This document shows, in pieces, positions 28,363 to 37,679 of a stretch of 64,000 nt of DNA (its first letter is position 1; each line of letters begins with the position of its first letter). The stretch covers positions 161,304-225,303 of the forward strand of contig JACCWI010000026.1 in the NCBI GenBank assembly GCA_013697725.1, in the 5' to 3' direction. Both the position numbers and the translations under genes were made by a program. The notes under the pieces are model-generated. The model was given only the letters and a program-made list of their open reading frames with translations. It was not told where the DNA came from and did no database searches. The stretch comes from Tatlockia sp. (lineage in GTDB: Bacteria > Pseudomonadota > Gammaproteobacteria > Legionellales > Legionellaceae).

Positions 28363-28401
28363 AACTGGTTATTAAAGTATTCTCATATTCAGTAACCAGT
28401 T
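28363..28401 (+). terminator. Weak hairpin after the beta-barrel gene
   Basis: Inverted repeat AACTGGTTA (28363-28371) and TAACCAGTT (28393-28401) with a 21-base loop. No clear T tract follows, so terminator function is uncertain. Confidence 0.35.
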
Positions 28402-28501
28402 AATCATACTGTAGTCTTTTCCCTTTACTTAGGTTCAATGCAATTCGGGCATTTTTAAGACTATAGTTTTATATATACATCTAACATAAATTTGACTATA
28501 A

Positions 28502-29029
28502 ATGGCTAATACTAAAATAGAGACAAATGAATCTGAGCCTAGCTATGATATTGATCAGGTAATTAATGAAGAATGTGAAAATAGCGTTCTCAAATTTGAT
28601 TTCAAAACTATAGATCCGATAATCACGGCTATGACTCCTAATGGTCAATCTAAAATTGTTGATAAAATGCTTAAGACTAAAAATTTGAATGAGATGGAAT
28701 ACAAGTTTGATGGAAAAATTGGATCCGAGTTTCACGATAACACTTTAAGCGCAACATCAAAATCTCAAGCAAGACTATTCAATACAAAAAAATCGTTATT
28801 ATTTAGAGACTCTTGTACTAAATCAGATGAAACCTACGTTAAGAATAACTATTTAAAAGACAAGAGGAAAGAGCCTCAAAATGATTTACCCATGGATTTG
28901 CGAACACCAAACTTTAGGCGCAAAGTCAGATCTAAATCCTTAACTCTATTTGAGAGTTTCACAAATTCTTTGAATAAAAATAACGAATCTAACGAAGAAG
29001 AAATTAAAGATATTACAATGAAGTTTTAG
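28502..29029 (+). CDS. Orphan hydrophilic protein with C-terminal Glu block; candidate effector
   Basis: Protein of 175 residues I cannot assign. It is hydrophilic, rich in Asn, Lys, Ser and Glu, without TM segment or signal peptide, and appears largely disordered in the middle (RKEPQNDLPMDLRTPNF). Close to the C-terminus it has NESNEEEIKDITMKF, a short Glu cluster of the E-block type that promotes Dot/Icm translocation in Legionella. That, and the lack of homologues I can name, make it a candidate effector only. It stands alone between the barrel gene and the VOC gene. Confidence 0.5.
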   Translation: MANTKIETNESEPSYDIDQVINEECENSVLKFDFKTIDPIITAMTPNGQSKIVDKMLKTKNLNEMEYKFDGKIGSEFHDNTLSATSKSQARLFNTKKSLLFRDSCTKSDETYVKNNYLKDKRKEPQNDLPMDLRTPNFRRKVRSKSLTLFESFTNSLNKNNESNEEEIKDITMKF

Positions 29030-29207
29030 CATTTAAAGCCTCTAACTTATTAAAATTATTAAAAAGAATAGGAGTATTTGATCATGGTCTGGTCGATTTT
29101 ATGTAATAGTCCTAGTTAAATAAACAAAATTAACTTAATCTTTCTCACCAAAAAACTTTAATTTATTGACTGGTTTATTACTAAATAGCTTTGATAGGTT
29201 AAGGAAA

Positions 29208-29615
29208 ATGATGAGTATTGAATTTAATCACACTATTGTTCACGCTAAAAATGCACGAGAATCTGCTAAATTTTTAACAGATATTTTAGGTCTCCCTGCA
29301 GCGAGTTTTTTTGGCCCTTTTATGGTTGTTAAAACCGCAAATAATGTTAGCTTGGATTTTCGAACCACTTCAAGTGAAGTAATAGCGCAGCATTTTGCAT
29401 TTCTAGTTAGTGAAACCGAATTTGACGAAATTTTACAACGCATCACCCAAAGGCAGCTAGACTTCTGGGCTGATCCGGCACAAAAAAAATTAAATCAAAT
29501 CAATCATGGCGATGGTGGGCGTGGTTGCTATTTTCTTGATCCTAATGGTCATTTTCTTGAAATCTTGACTCGACCTTATGATAGCGCAATTAAGTCTGCT
29601 GACTTAAAAGTTTAG
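29208..29615 (+). CDS. VOC (glyoxalase/bleomycin-resistance) family protein
   Basis: Protein of 135 residues with the vicinal-oxygen-chelate fold. FNHTIVHAKNARESAKFLTDILGL is the first beta-alpha-beta unit with a metal-type His; QHFAFLV supplies a second His and YFLDPNGHFLEILTRPY the C-terminal Glu. Members are dioxygenases, glyoxalases or resistance proteins; substrate unknown. I start at ATG 29208 because AAGGA lies just upstream; a TTG at 29166 gives a longer but unsupported reading. Confidence 0.85.
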   Translation: MMSIEFNHTIVHAKNARESAKFLTDILGLPAASFFGPFMVVKTANNVSLDFRTTSSEVIAQHFAFLVSETEFDEILQRITQRQLDFWADPAQKKLNQINHGDGGRGCYFLDPNGHFLEILTRPYDSAIKSADLKV

Positions 29616-29628
29616 GTCTTAATAAGAG

Positions 29629-29651
29629 ATACCGCAGACTAGCTGCGGTAT
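29629..29651. terminator. Hairpin between convergent genes
   Basis: Perfect 9-bp stem (29629-29637 with 29643-29651) and a 5-base loop between the VOC gene and the small secreted-protein gene. There is no good T tract, so termination strength is uncertain. Confidence 0.45.
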
Positions 29652-29708
29652 GGTAGGGATTTTACTATTCTAAAGCTTGATAATTTAAATCAATTTAGAA
29701 AGTAGGAT

Positions 29709-29960
29709 TTAATTAGCAACGCTGCAGGTAATTTGCGTGCAATCACGGCAGTTCTTGGAAGCTAAGGCAAAAGCTTTAGCAGCAGAGCTATGATTTTTTG
29801 CCATTTTATCATCAGTTGCTTTATCAGCATCAGTAGATGCGGTGCTTGCATTAGTAGTACATGACCATTTAGATTTTAAATCAGTTTTACCATCTGCAAA
29901 ACTTGTAGAAACTAAAAGGGCAAGACTTGTTCCAACAACCAGTGATATAATTTTTTTCAT
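29709..29960 (-). CDS. Small exported cysteine-containing protein
   Basis: Protein of 83 residues. The first 22 are a clear signal peptide (MKKIISLVVGTSLALLVSTSFA then DG). The mature part is Ala/Ser/Asp/Lys rich with four cysteines: one in KWSCTT and three in the tail NCRDCTQITCSV, so disulfides or metal binding in the periplasm are possible. I know no function. The AAGGA ribosome-binding site is well placed. It converges on the VOC gene and is followed upstream by cvfB on the same strand, 150 bp away. Confidence 0.7.
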   Translation of the reverse strand: MKKIISLVVGTSLALLVSTSFADGKTDLKSKWSCTTNASTASTDADKATDDKMAKNHSSAAKAFALASKNCRDCTQITCSVAN

Positions 29961-30110
29961 AATTAATTCCTTTAATTAAAATATTCGAAAGCTCGTTAGC
30001 ATAATTCTTTATCTACTAATTCGCCGCATCTAAGTTACAGAATCACTCCTGAACCTTTCTAGTAGATGATAAATTTAGTTAAAAGTAAAGGGTTAGACAA
30101 CTTTGAAAAT

Positions 30111-30965
30111 TTAACTTTTTGGCTTAATTCGTAATCGAATTCCTTCTGCTTCAATTGTAATTAGGCTCTCTTTGTAAAGATTTCCTATTGCAGCTTTATA
30201 GCTTTTCTTACTTTCACCAAGCACTCGTTGAATCTCCTCGGCTGAACTTTTATCATGCAGGGCTAAAAATCCATCTTGTTTTGGCAGGAGCTCAAGTATG
30301 CGTTTTGCTAGCTCACGAATACTATCCTGTCCAGCTTTTCTCAAAGTGATGTCAATTTTTCCATCATCTCTTAAGTTTTTAATATAACCTTTAGTTCTTT
30401 TGCCATAATTTAAAGTTTGAAAAATATCTGATGAATGTATCAATCCCCAAAAACTGTCATTGATAATTACTTTAGTTCCAAGTGGAGTAGTTTCGGCTAT
30501 TAATAGGTTAACTTCCTCACCTTGCTTGAAATTGTGAGAGGATTTATGGAGAAAATAATCTAATTTCGAACTAGCAATAATACGACCATCATTATCAAGT
30601 TTTACATAAACAAGGTAGGATTTATCTTTTTCCATTGGCCGCTTTTGTTCGGGCTTGGGGACTAACAAGTCTTTATCTAAACCCCAGTCTAAAAATGCGC
30701 CAACTCGATTTACATCAATTACTTTTAAAAAAGCAAAAGCGCCTACTTTGGCATAGGGGCGTTGTGTTGTGGCAATGATTTTATCTTCAGAATCGAAGTA
30801 GATAAAAACATCCAACTTATCATTTACTTTAGAATCTTTAGGGACAAATTTATTGGGTAATAAAATTTCACCCCAATCGTCACCATCAAGGTACAACCCA
30901 AAGGAAACTTCTTTTATCACTGTTAATTGGTTAACCTGACCGATTTTAATCATTAATCTACTCAT
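30111..30965 (-). CDS. CvfB-type S1-domain RNA-binding protein
   Basis: Protein of 284 residues with the CvfB/YitL layout: tandem S1-like barrels (KIGQVNQLTVIKEVSFGLYL; VGAFAFLKVIDVNRVGAFLDWG; DLLVP; then a third near GLIHSSDIFQTL-GKRTKGYIKN) and a C-terminal winged-helix domain from about residue 210 (LLPKQDGFLALHDKSSAEE). Staphylococcal CvfB binds RNA and affects virulence gene expression; the role in gammaproteobacteria is less clear. The gene is divergent from an MFS exporter 140 bp away. Confidence 0.88.
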   Translation of the reverse strand: MSRLMIKIGQVNQLTVIKEVSFGLYLDGDDWGEILLPNKFVPKDSKVNDKLDVFIYFDSEDKIIATTQRPYAKVGAFAFLKVIDVNRVGAFLDWGLDKDLLVPKPEQKRPMEKDKSYLVYVKLDNDGRIIASSKLDYFLHKSSHNFKQGEEVNLLIAETTPLGTKVIINDSFWGLIHSSDIFQTLNYGKRTKGYIKNLRDDGKIDITLRKAGQDSIRELAKRILELLPKQDGFLALHDKSSAEEIQRVLGESKKSYKAAIGNLYKESLITIEAEGIRLRIKPKS

Positions 30966-31105
30966 TTTTTTATGAGTTCCAAGTTTATCATAAAAATATT
31001 GTCTGACAGCTTTTCATAGGATAAGTGCTTGATTGTTAATTTGTCTAACTCAGTAATTATAAGAAACTAGTTTATACTCTTTCCTAATCTTGCAAAGGCT
31101 TGACT

Positions 31106-32506
31106 ATGAAAAAACGGTTTCTGTTCAGCTCACAGCGCTTAATTCCATTGATTATATCCTTATCTTTTTTTATGGAAGCCATTGACTCAACAATTATTAA
31201 TACAGCAATTCCTGCCATCTCTCATAGCTTGGTTGTAGAGCCTGTAGATTTAAAAATTGCTCTGATTTCCTATCTTCTTAGTTTAGCTATTTTCATTCCC
31301 ATTAGTGGATGGCTTTCAGATAAATTTGGCAGCAAACAAGTGTTTATCTTCGCATGCGGCCTTTTTACCTTAAGTTCTCTAGCCTGCGGATTTTCAACTC
31401 ATTTAAATACTTTGGTTGTTGCGCGTTTCATACAAGGTCTCGGTGGAGCCTTAACACTGCCTGTTGGTCGGCTAATTATTTTAAGAACCTATGGACGAAA
31501 GCATTTAATAGCCACCATGAATCGAGTTGTGACGATTGGAGCCTTAGGTATTATGCTTGGTCCACTTATTGGCGGTTTAATCACCGATTATTTTTCCTGG
31601 CATTGGATCTTTTGGATTAATGTACCTGTTGGGATGTTGACAATAATTCTTGCTTATATAGGTCTTGAAAGAAGCGAAGGTCAGCTAGTGCCTGCTTTGG
31701 ATAAGCGCGGTTTTATCTTATTTGGCACGGCAGTTTCAGGACTTATCTTTGGTTTTTCAGCATTATCTGAGACGGCAATTAATTTGAATCTTGGGGTTAT
31801 AGTAATCATTACTGCTCTTATTATATTGTTAATTTATATAAAGCATTCTCGGCAACAATCGAATCCCATTGTTAATACCAAGTTGCTAAATTACAAAACA
31901 TTTCAAATCGCTGTTTGGGGTAATTTGCTATCTCGCCTAGGTTATGGGGGTTTACCCTTTCTATTACCCTTGTTATTTCAAATTGGTCTGAGTCAATCTG
32001 CTACTTTATCAGGGTTATTGTTAGCGCCTACCGCTTTAGGTGTATTAACCGCAAAAAAGTTGTCGCTACCTTTATTAAGAATACTTGGATATAAGTGCTT
32101 GTTAATAGTAAATACAATTAGTTCGGCATTTTCCATAGCCATGTTTGCCAAGGTAGGGGGCGAAACGTCTTTTTTTATAGTAGTAATTATGACTTTTATT
32201 TATGGTTTTATTGTTTCCCTTCAATATAGTTCGTTAAATTCTTTAGCTTATGCTGAGATTGAGCCTGAACAGTTAAGTGCTGCAACCAGTATCATGAGTA
32301 CAACTCAGCAATTAGCCCAGAGTTTAGGGGTAGCCTCTAGTGCTTTGTTCATCCGCTTCTATTCTCCAGACTATGGCAATTCATTTATGATTGCACCGGC
32401 AATCTTTCATCTCACTTTTATTTCACTTGCTTTGCTAACCTTGGCTTCCTCACTACTTTATCTTCGTTTAAGTCAGAATGATGGGCAGGAGATGCTTACT
32501 GGTTAA
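31106..32506 (+). CDS. MFS drug exporter, DHA2 (EmrB/QacA-like) family
   Basis: Inner-membrane protein of 466 residues with about 14 hydrophobic segments. Motifs: FMEAIDSTIINTAIPAI (DHA2 TM1, usual LDxTIVNVAxPxI), GWLSDKFGSKQ (motif A), GLGGALTLPVGRLII (motif B region) and GIMLGPLIGGLITDYFSWHWIFWINVPVG (motif C and the DHA2 end of TM5-6). Start at ATG 31106 has AAAGG 7 bp upstream; TTG at 31100 is too close to it. Proton-driven export of toxic compounds is likely; substrate unknown. Confidence 0.9.
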   Translation: MKKRFLFSSQRLIPLIISLSFFMEAIDSTIINTAIPAISHSLVVEPVDLKIALISYLLSLAIFIPISGWLSDKFGSKQVFIFACGLFTLSSLACGFSTHLNTLVVARFIQGLGGALTLPVGRLIILRTYGRKHLIATMNRVVTIGALGIMLGPLIGGLITDYFSWHWIFWINVPVGMLTIILAYIGLERSEGQLVPALDKRGFILFGTAVSGLIFGFSALSETAINLNLGVIVIITALIILLIYIKHSRQQSNPIVNTKLLNYKTFQIAVWGNLLSRLGYGGLPFLLPLLFQIGLSQSATLSGLLLAPTALGVLTAKKLSLPLLRILGYKCLLIVNTISSAFSIAMFAKVGGETSFFIVVIMTFIYGFIVSLQYSSLNSLAYAEIEPEQLSAATSIMSTTQQLAQSLGVASSALFIRFYSPDYGNSFMIAPAIFHLTFISLALLTLASSLLYLRLSQNDGQEMLTG

Positions 32507-32513
32507 ATGCAGT

Positions 32514-34106
32514 TTAAAATTTGGGAACTAACAAACTTTCTTCAACCCCGGATTCCAGGCTCACTGGTACACGTTTTATTTTGCGCAGATCCAAATCACT
32601 TTTATGAGTAAATTTGCTTATTAAAGAGGTAAAAAAATCTTGGATTTTTTCATGCTCAGGCTTTAATATTTGTTCACTAAATATAATTAAAAGAGAGATC
32701 ATTGCTGCTAATTTATAGGCAGGAATAGCATTTTGGTTAATTTTTAGATGCTCAAATTGCTTGGATAAATTTTCTAATTGCTCTTGCAATTCAACAGAAA
32801 TTTTGAAATTTTTTAATAATTTTTTTACTCGCAGCTCATCGCTAAGATTATCGATAAACCCGCAATAAATTTTCTCATTAGGTAATTTCTCAGAAAGAAA
32901 AAGATCTAAATTTAATGCTTGGTTTTGCGCATGAGTCAACGAATAATTTTTTGAACTAAATAAACTAAAACCAGACAAAGATTTGTTAAAGTTGACCTTG
33001 GTGCTGGAATTATTGATAATTAAAAAGCAAAATTGGTAAACAAGAAATCGACAGTCTTGCGTCAAAGATGTAAAAGAAGAATCATTATTAATCGCCGCTA
33101 ATTCGAGTAATACTAAAGCCATTCCCAAGCGAATTTCTTTTTGATCTGATATTTTTTTATATTGAACAAGAGCAATGCCTTCAGGATTAATCATAATCAG
33201 TAATTGACTTAGATCATCCAAGTGAAATAAACCACTAAAAAGAAAATTTCGTTTATCCAGCTCATTGCCATTATTAAGGTTAAAATAATAAAGATGGTTT
33301 TGCCAATCGTAAATCAATAAACTGCGATTATCAGACGTAACAAAAAAATCTTCGATAGACTTGTCCTCGATTGTACAAATTTGCTTACGCAAACCAGACT
33401 GTAAATCATAGCTATAAATTCTATCTCTCGCTGCGCAGAAAATAAGCCTATTGTTTGCAGCGATTTTAATACTGTAGATGTCTAAGTTGCATTCGATAGT
33501 ACGCTCTAAATGACGCGTTTTAAAATTAAAAATTTCAATAAGTTGATTCGTTCTATCCCAGCAAATAAGATAGCTAGAGTCTGCTGACAGAGCAAATTTT
33601 GAGTAGATTTTATTCATTTCCCAGATTTCTAAATTTTTAGATAAATACAAAAAATGAATTTTGGTAAAATCAGTTTTATATCCTTCTTTCACTAAAATTA
33701 GCGCTTGGAAGTGATCGGAAAAAAAAATTTTAGTAATTGTTCGACGTTCATGCTTATCCATAGAAAAGATATCCGTGGATTTTCCGGTTTCTATATTAAT
33801 CTCTTGAATTAAGCCCTCATCATAAACACAATAAAAGATTTTTTTCCGAGGATTGAAAATAATAAAATGCGGGCGATAAGCTTTATGAGTCGCAATTTTT
33901 TCTGACTCTAAAGTATTGGTATTTATAATTTTAAAATTATAATCATCAGCACTAATTAAGGTCTGGGTAGTTTGATCAAAGGCTGATATAAAATTTTTAA
34001 ATTTGGACTTTGGATGAAGATTCCAAAAACCATGATCATATAGCAATACTTTTGAGTCTTTAATTATTTGTTGTGCATTTTGAATTTCTTTAATTTTAGA
34101 TTTCAT
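32514..34106 (-). CDS. WD40-like propeller protein with helical C-terminus; candidate effector
   Basis: Protein of 530 residues without signal peptide. Residues about 40-320 show repeating beta-propeller blades: TQTLISADDYNFKIINTNTLE, PRKKIFYCVYDEGLIQEINIETGK, ADSSYLICWDRTNQLIEIFNFKT, NNRLIFCAARDRIYSYDLQSG and DNRSLLIYDWQNHLYYFNLNNG, each with the strand-Asp-strand pattern of WD-like blades though without the classic WD ending. Residues 330-500 are helical. Propellers of this eukaryotic look are used by Legionella as protein-binding scaffolds; secretion is not shown. It converges tightly (8 bp) on the MFS gene. Confidence 0.6.
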   Translation of the reverse strand: MKSKIKEIQNAQQIIKDSKVLLYDHGFWNLHPKSKFKNFISAFDQTTQTLISADDYNFKIINTNTLESEKIATHKAYRPHFIIFNPRKKIFYCVYDEGLIQEINIETGKSTDIFSMDKHERRTITKIFFSDHFQALILVKEGYKTDFTKIHFLYLSKNLEIWEMNKIYSKFALSADSSYLICWDRTNQLIEIFNFKTRHLERTIECNLDIYSIKIAANNRLIFCAARDRIYSYDLQSGLRKQICTIEDKSIEDFFVTSDNRSLLIYDWQNHLYYFNLNNGNELDKRNFLFSGLFHLDDLSQLLIMINPEGIALVQYKKISDQKEIRLGMALVLLELAAINNDSSFTSLTQDCRFLVYQFCFLIINNSSTKVNFNKSLSGFSLFSSKNYSLTHAQNQALNLDLFLSEKLPNEKIYCGFIDNLSDELRVKKLLKNFKISVELQEQLENLSKQFEHLKINQNAIPAYKLAAMISLLIIFSEQILKPEHEKIQDFFTSLISKFTHKSDLDLRKIKRVPVSLESGVEESLLVPKF

Positions 34107-34309
34107 TTTATTTGCCGGATTTTATGAAAGCTCAACCACAATGGCAGTGAATCATACCTTTAATTATAATTTACACAATCAGGGATTATAACGGAAATTT
34201 CCCTAACCCTTTCCAGGCAAACCATTTTTTAACAATCATCAGAAGACTTAATTTTGGCTTAATTTTAATTTGTTACAATAGAATATATTAAATTTTTGGT
34301 TGGGAAACT

Positions 34310-35482
34310 ATGACTACTGGAGTATTTTGGTGCGAACGTGATGAGCGTTGGGTACGTTTTAGTAAAAATAAAAGTCGAGTTAAAGTAGAAATAGCGACAA
34401 TTTCTAGTGAAAACCCCAGACTTACTAATGAGTGGCTAGAAGTAAAATCTGGTTCTTGGCAATTTAATTATAAATCAGACTCAAACATAGCAATTTCAAC
34501 ATCTTATGTCTTATCAAAAGGAAAAGTCTATGAGGGAGCAGGTTTCAGCGATCATGAGAATTTTGTACTTAGACCCTTTAGTGACTTACCTTTAACTCCA
34601 GAAATGAAGAAAGAAAAATGGAAAAAGTACCAAAATTCTGATCTGCATGGACTAGGTATGAAAGAAGTAGTGAAATCAGATCATTACTTTAGCCAAAACA
34701 TTCAAGAACAATTATTTGAATTTATCAAAACAGTGCTCTACGCTTTAGATTTTAAAGGATTTAATGAGATTGCAGACTATATTTATACTTTAGAGGATAT
34801 AGTTGAAAACAAGGAAAACCCCTTACATCAAGCCATTATTCGTGAAGCTGCCAGAACGGAGCTGGATCAATTGATTAGTAAGGACACGGATGCCAATTTA
34901 CAGAGTTCGCATTATATGCAAAAACAATCCTTTCTTTTTAAAATTCTCAAAGAAGAAATTAAAATACTTGCTAAAGAGTTTGGTATCGCTTCTATTCTAC
35001 TTAATGAAATAAGCTATCGTGAACAAGAAGTTAAAATTATTGAAGCTGATAATGGCTTTAGCTTTATTGATGAAGAAATAAACCCTGACATGAATCAATT
35101 AGACTTAATTAAAAGGGCTGTGCAAACAGCACAAACTAATTATAAAAATTGGTATGAAGGGACAAATTCCATGCGAGGCCCCGATCGTTTCTTTAGTCGC
35201 TGTGAGTTTAGACATGGTGTATTTGGTCAAACCCGAGCTTTTGACTTAAATACGCTAATTTCGACAAGTGATAATTTTGAAAGCGCAGTTTTCCTAATAA
35301 ACAATTTTTTAACTGACAATTCTACTAATTTTAATCGTCATTCTTTTGCTTCATTTGTACTCGATGAATTAAAAATCATTCCTAACTCTGTTTGGTCTCA
35401 AATACACTGCGATAGAACTACGAGTCTTTATGATAAAGCCACTCTGACAACTAACTCTCTGCCGGGTTTTAAAGCGTCTTAA
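34310..35482 (+). CDS. Legionella-type orphan with C-terminal RHG-x(3)-G-x(2)-RA module; candidate effector
   Basis: Soluble protein of 390 residues. Residues 1-90 look beta-rich, 125-240 helical. The end (about 262-360) has NYKNWYEGTN, RFFSRCEFRHGVFGQTRA (residues 293-310), SAVFLINNFL and HSFASFVLDELK, a module I recall from the C-termini of several Legionella proteins of unknown function (possibly the DUF5617 group, not checked). No catalytic motif is evident. It is transcribed alone and ends in a strong hairpin. Confidence 0.55.
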   Translation: MTTGVFWCERDERWVRFSKNKSRVKVEIATISSENPRLTNEWLEVKSGSWQFNYKSDSNIAISTSYVLSKGKVYEGAGFSDHENFVLRPFSDLPLTPEMKKEKWKKYQNSDLHGLGMKEVVKSDHYFSQNIQEQLFEFIKTVLYALDFKGFNEIADYIYTLEDIVENKENPLHQAIIREAARTELDQLISKDTDANLQSSHYMQKQSFLFKILKEEIKILAKEFGIASILLNEISYREQEVKIIEADNGFSFIDEEINPDMNQLDLIKRAVQTAQTNYKNWYEGTNSMRGPDRFFSRCEFRHGVFGQTRAFDLNTLISTSDNFESAVFLINNFLTDNSTNFNRHSFASFVLDELKIIPNSVWSQIHCDRTTSLYDKATLTTNSLPGFKAS

Positions 35483-35485
35483 TCA

Positions 35486-35507
35486 CCCTCTTCAAAATTG
35501 AAGAGGG
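35486..35507. terminator. Hairpin between convergent genes
   Basis: Perfect 10-bp GC-containing stem (35486-35495 with 35498-35507) with a 2-base nominal loop, just after the 390-residue protein's stop and before the end of the papain-like protease gene. T tracts are poor on both strands. Confidence 0.5.
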
Positions 35508-35537
35508 GGCATCAAGACAATTAGGTTCTTCTTTTAC

Positions 35538-36617
35538 CTAATTTTTTTCTTCTTTTTCACTCGCATCACGTATACGAGCTGCTTCCATTACTAATAATTT
35601 GAAATAGTCATAAGACATATAGAAATCACCATCATCGCCAGCCTTGTCACTCCATGAGTTACGTAGAGTTAACAAGCCTCGATGTTCATAGTTGTGATCA
35701 TCTAAGGCTATTGCGTCATCATCATAGCCAGTGATTATCATTTCATGGCCGCCAAATTTGGGGTTGATAAACACATCTCTGGCAATTTCTGATGTTAAGA
35801 CCCAGGAATCATTTTGAACATGATGTTTTCCCACAGCACCCACAGCACCGAGTTCATAATCAGCCAGTAAAACCCCAAAAGTTACTCTATCACCTTGATT
35901 CAAAGAAGCTTTAATTTCTTGAAGAATGTGATTGGTATTAATACGGTCAGCAAAAGCTTGATTGTGATCAAGGAGAGTTGACCAATTAATATGATGATTT
36001 AAGTCTTCACTAATTTGATGATATTCTTCTAAAGGCATCATACCTTTTATTTCCTCTGTAGATACAAGAGGGTAGGAGGTTAAGCCACCACAACCAGCTT
36101 GTTCCTTAATTTTAGGCACTACCCCAAACATTTCAGATTGGCTTAGAACAGTCGTACCAAACGAACCATTCCAGCCACTCAAGCTATAACTGTTTTTTTC
36201 GAGATAATTACCTAATTGCAACTGACAAACTTGGCTAAGATAATCCCCTTTATTCAAAATTGCATCAAACGCTGCGGTTACCGCAAAGGTAACACAAGTA
36301 CCATGTTGACCTTGATTCAGCACGGGTACTTTATTCATACCTAGAGAAATTTTACTTGGATAAGGTGAGGGTATTGAACTTAGTGCAAATTGTTTGGTTC
36401 GCGAAAGGGCGTTTTCAGCTCGAGCTCTTAGATTCTGCTGAGCTTGAGAAGAGAGTTCGATTTTAAGTAATTCAATATTTTTTAAAACAGCTTGCGAATT
36501 AATTAGAGCGGAAGAGGGCAATTTTAAAGGAGTAGATAAAGTGCCTACAAGTTTAATTTCCTCTGCATAAAGATTTGTACAAAACGCTGCAAAAAAAGTG
36601 AAATATTTTAATTTCAT
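35538..36617 (-). CDS. Exported papain-like (C1 family) cysteine protease
   Basis: Secreted protein of 359 residues from the ATG at 36617, chosen because GGAG lies 7 bp upstream and it gives the signal peptide MKLKYFTFFAAFCTNLYAEE; the longer reading adds 16 residues ahead of it. Papain-type active site: Cys108 in VLNQGQHGTCVTFAVTAA with the oxyanion Gln before it, His291 in FGGHEMIITGYDDD, Asn320 in LRNSWSDKAGDDGDFYMSY. A long N-terminal section (about 20-95) may be a propeptide. Legionella exports a C1-family protease of this sort (Lpg2622) by type II secretion; orthology is not tested. It is 87 bp downstream of ppsR on the same strand. Confidence 0.85.
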   Translation of the reverse strand: MKLKYFTFFAAFCTNLYAEEIKLVGTLSTPLKLPSSALINSQAVLKNIELLKIELSSQAQQNLRARAENALSRTKQFALSSIPSPYPSKISLGMNKVPVLNQGQHGTCVTFAVTAAFDAILNKGDYLSQVCQLQLGNYLEKNSYSLSGWNGSFGTTVLSQSEMFGVVPKIKEQAGCGGLTSYPLVSTEEIKGMMPLEEYHQISEDLNHHINWSTLLDHNQAFADRINTNHILQEIKASLNQGDRVTFGVLLADYELGAVGAVGKHHVQNDSWVLTSEIARDVFINPKFGGHEMIITGYDDDAIALDDHNYEHRGLLTLRNSWSDKAGDDGDFYMSYDYFKLLVMEAARIRDASEKEEKN

Positions 36618-36704
36618 TTTTAACTCCAAAAAAATGGCTGGGTGAAAAGCTAATAAGTTTAACATGATATTTTTAAGATCATTAATGCATGGTTTTGTAA
36701 ATTT

Positions 36705-37520
36705 TTAAAATTTTCTTGAAATTTTTGCCGTCGAAAGGATTTTTGTTGCAATTTCTTCAATAGAAAAACGAGTTGAGTTGAGGTATGGAATATTCTCAGT
36801 TTTATACATTTCCTCAACTTCTGCCACTTCCAACCGACATTGTTCAGCCGATGCATATTTAGAATTGGGTCGACGCTCTGTGCGAATATGCTGTAAACGC
36901 TCGGGCTCGATGGTTAAGCCAAAAAGCTTTGATTTATAAGGCTTTAATATATCCGGCAGACAAATATCTAAAAGATCATCTTCAGTAAAAGGATAATTAG
37001 CTGCCAGCACACCAAAATGAAGCGCCATGTATAAACAACTGGGTGTTTTTCCACAGCGAGAAACTCCAATTAATATAATATCTGCCTTGGCATAACCTCG
37101 AATATTCACGCCATCATCATGAGCTAAGGTATAATCAACCGCTTCAATACGATGAGAATAGGATTGAAGATTAGCAACACCATGTGTTCGGCCAACAGTA
37201 TAAGAGGATTTGACTTGAAGTTCCTTCTCGAGAGGGCCGAGAAAGGTGTTAAATAAATCAAAAATGTGCGCTTTAGCCTGACAAATTGTATTAGAAATTT
37301 CTTTATTGATTAAGGTCATAAATATTAACGGCTTAATACCGGATTCTTCATAGCAATTATTAATATTTTTAAGCGCTGCCTCCGCTTTTTCAACCGTATC
37401 AATATAAGGTATCGTTAATTTTTCAAATTCAATATTTTCAAATTGAGTAATTAGACTATTACCTAAGTTTTCAGCAGTAATGCCAGTGCCATCAGAGATC
37501 ATGAAAACATAACGCTTCAT
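36705..37520 (-). CDS. ppsR: PEP synthase regulatory protein PpsR (bifunctional kinase/pyrophosphorylase)
   Basis: Protein of 271 residues, DUF299 family. In E. coli it switches phosphoenolpyruvate synthase off by ADP-dependent phosphorylation and on by phosphorolysis. The P-loop is ILIGVSRCGKTPSCLYMA (about 151-168); RLQHIRTERRPNSKYAS and NSTRFSIEEIATKIL are other family blocks. The PEP synthase gene usually lies next to it; here the divergent neighbour is an unrelated membrane protein, so ppsA must be elsewhere. Confidence 0.93.
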   Translation of the reverse strand: MKRYVFMISDGTGITAENLGNSLITQFENIEFEKLTIPYIDTVEKAEAALKNINNCYEESGIKPLIFMTLINKEISNTICQAKAHIFDLFNTFLGPLEKELQVKSSYTVGRTHGVANLQSYSHRIEAVDYTLAHDDGVNIRGYAKADIILIGVSRCGKTPSCLYMALHFGVLAANYPFTEDDLLDICLPDILKPYKSKLFGLTIEPERLQHIRTERRPNSKYASAEQCRLEVAEVEEMYKTENIPYLNSTRFSIEEIATKILSTAKISRKF

Positions 37521-37679
37521 TGCTTACCTGCCAGGATAGGGATTTAGATTTAACAGTTATAGCTTTCACTGTCCGACTTGGCAAGATAATTTGCTTCTGT
37601 TATTTTGATCTAAGGTTTAGCATATAAAGCCACTCTTAAAACCCAGCTTTGTTGATAATAAAATTTCAGGATGAATATT

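Noticed and set aside
29166..29207. TTG start for the VOC protein
   Set aside because: No ribosome-binding site; AAGGA lies just ahead of the ATG at 29208 and the VOC fold begins there.
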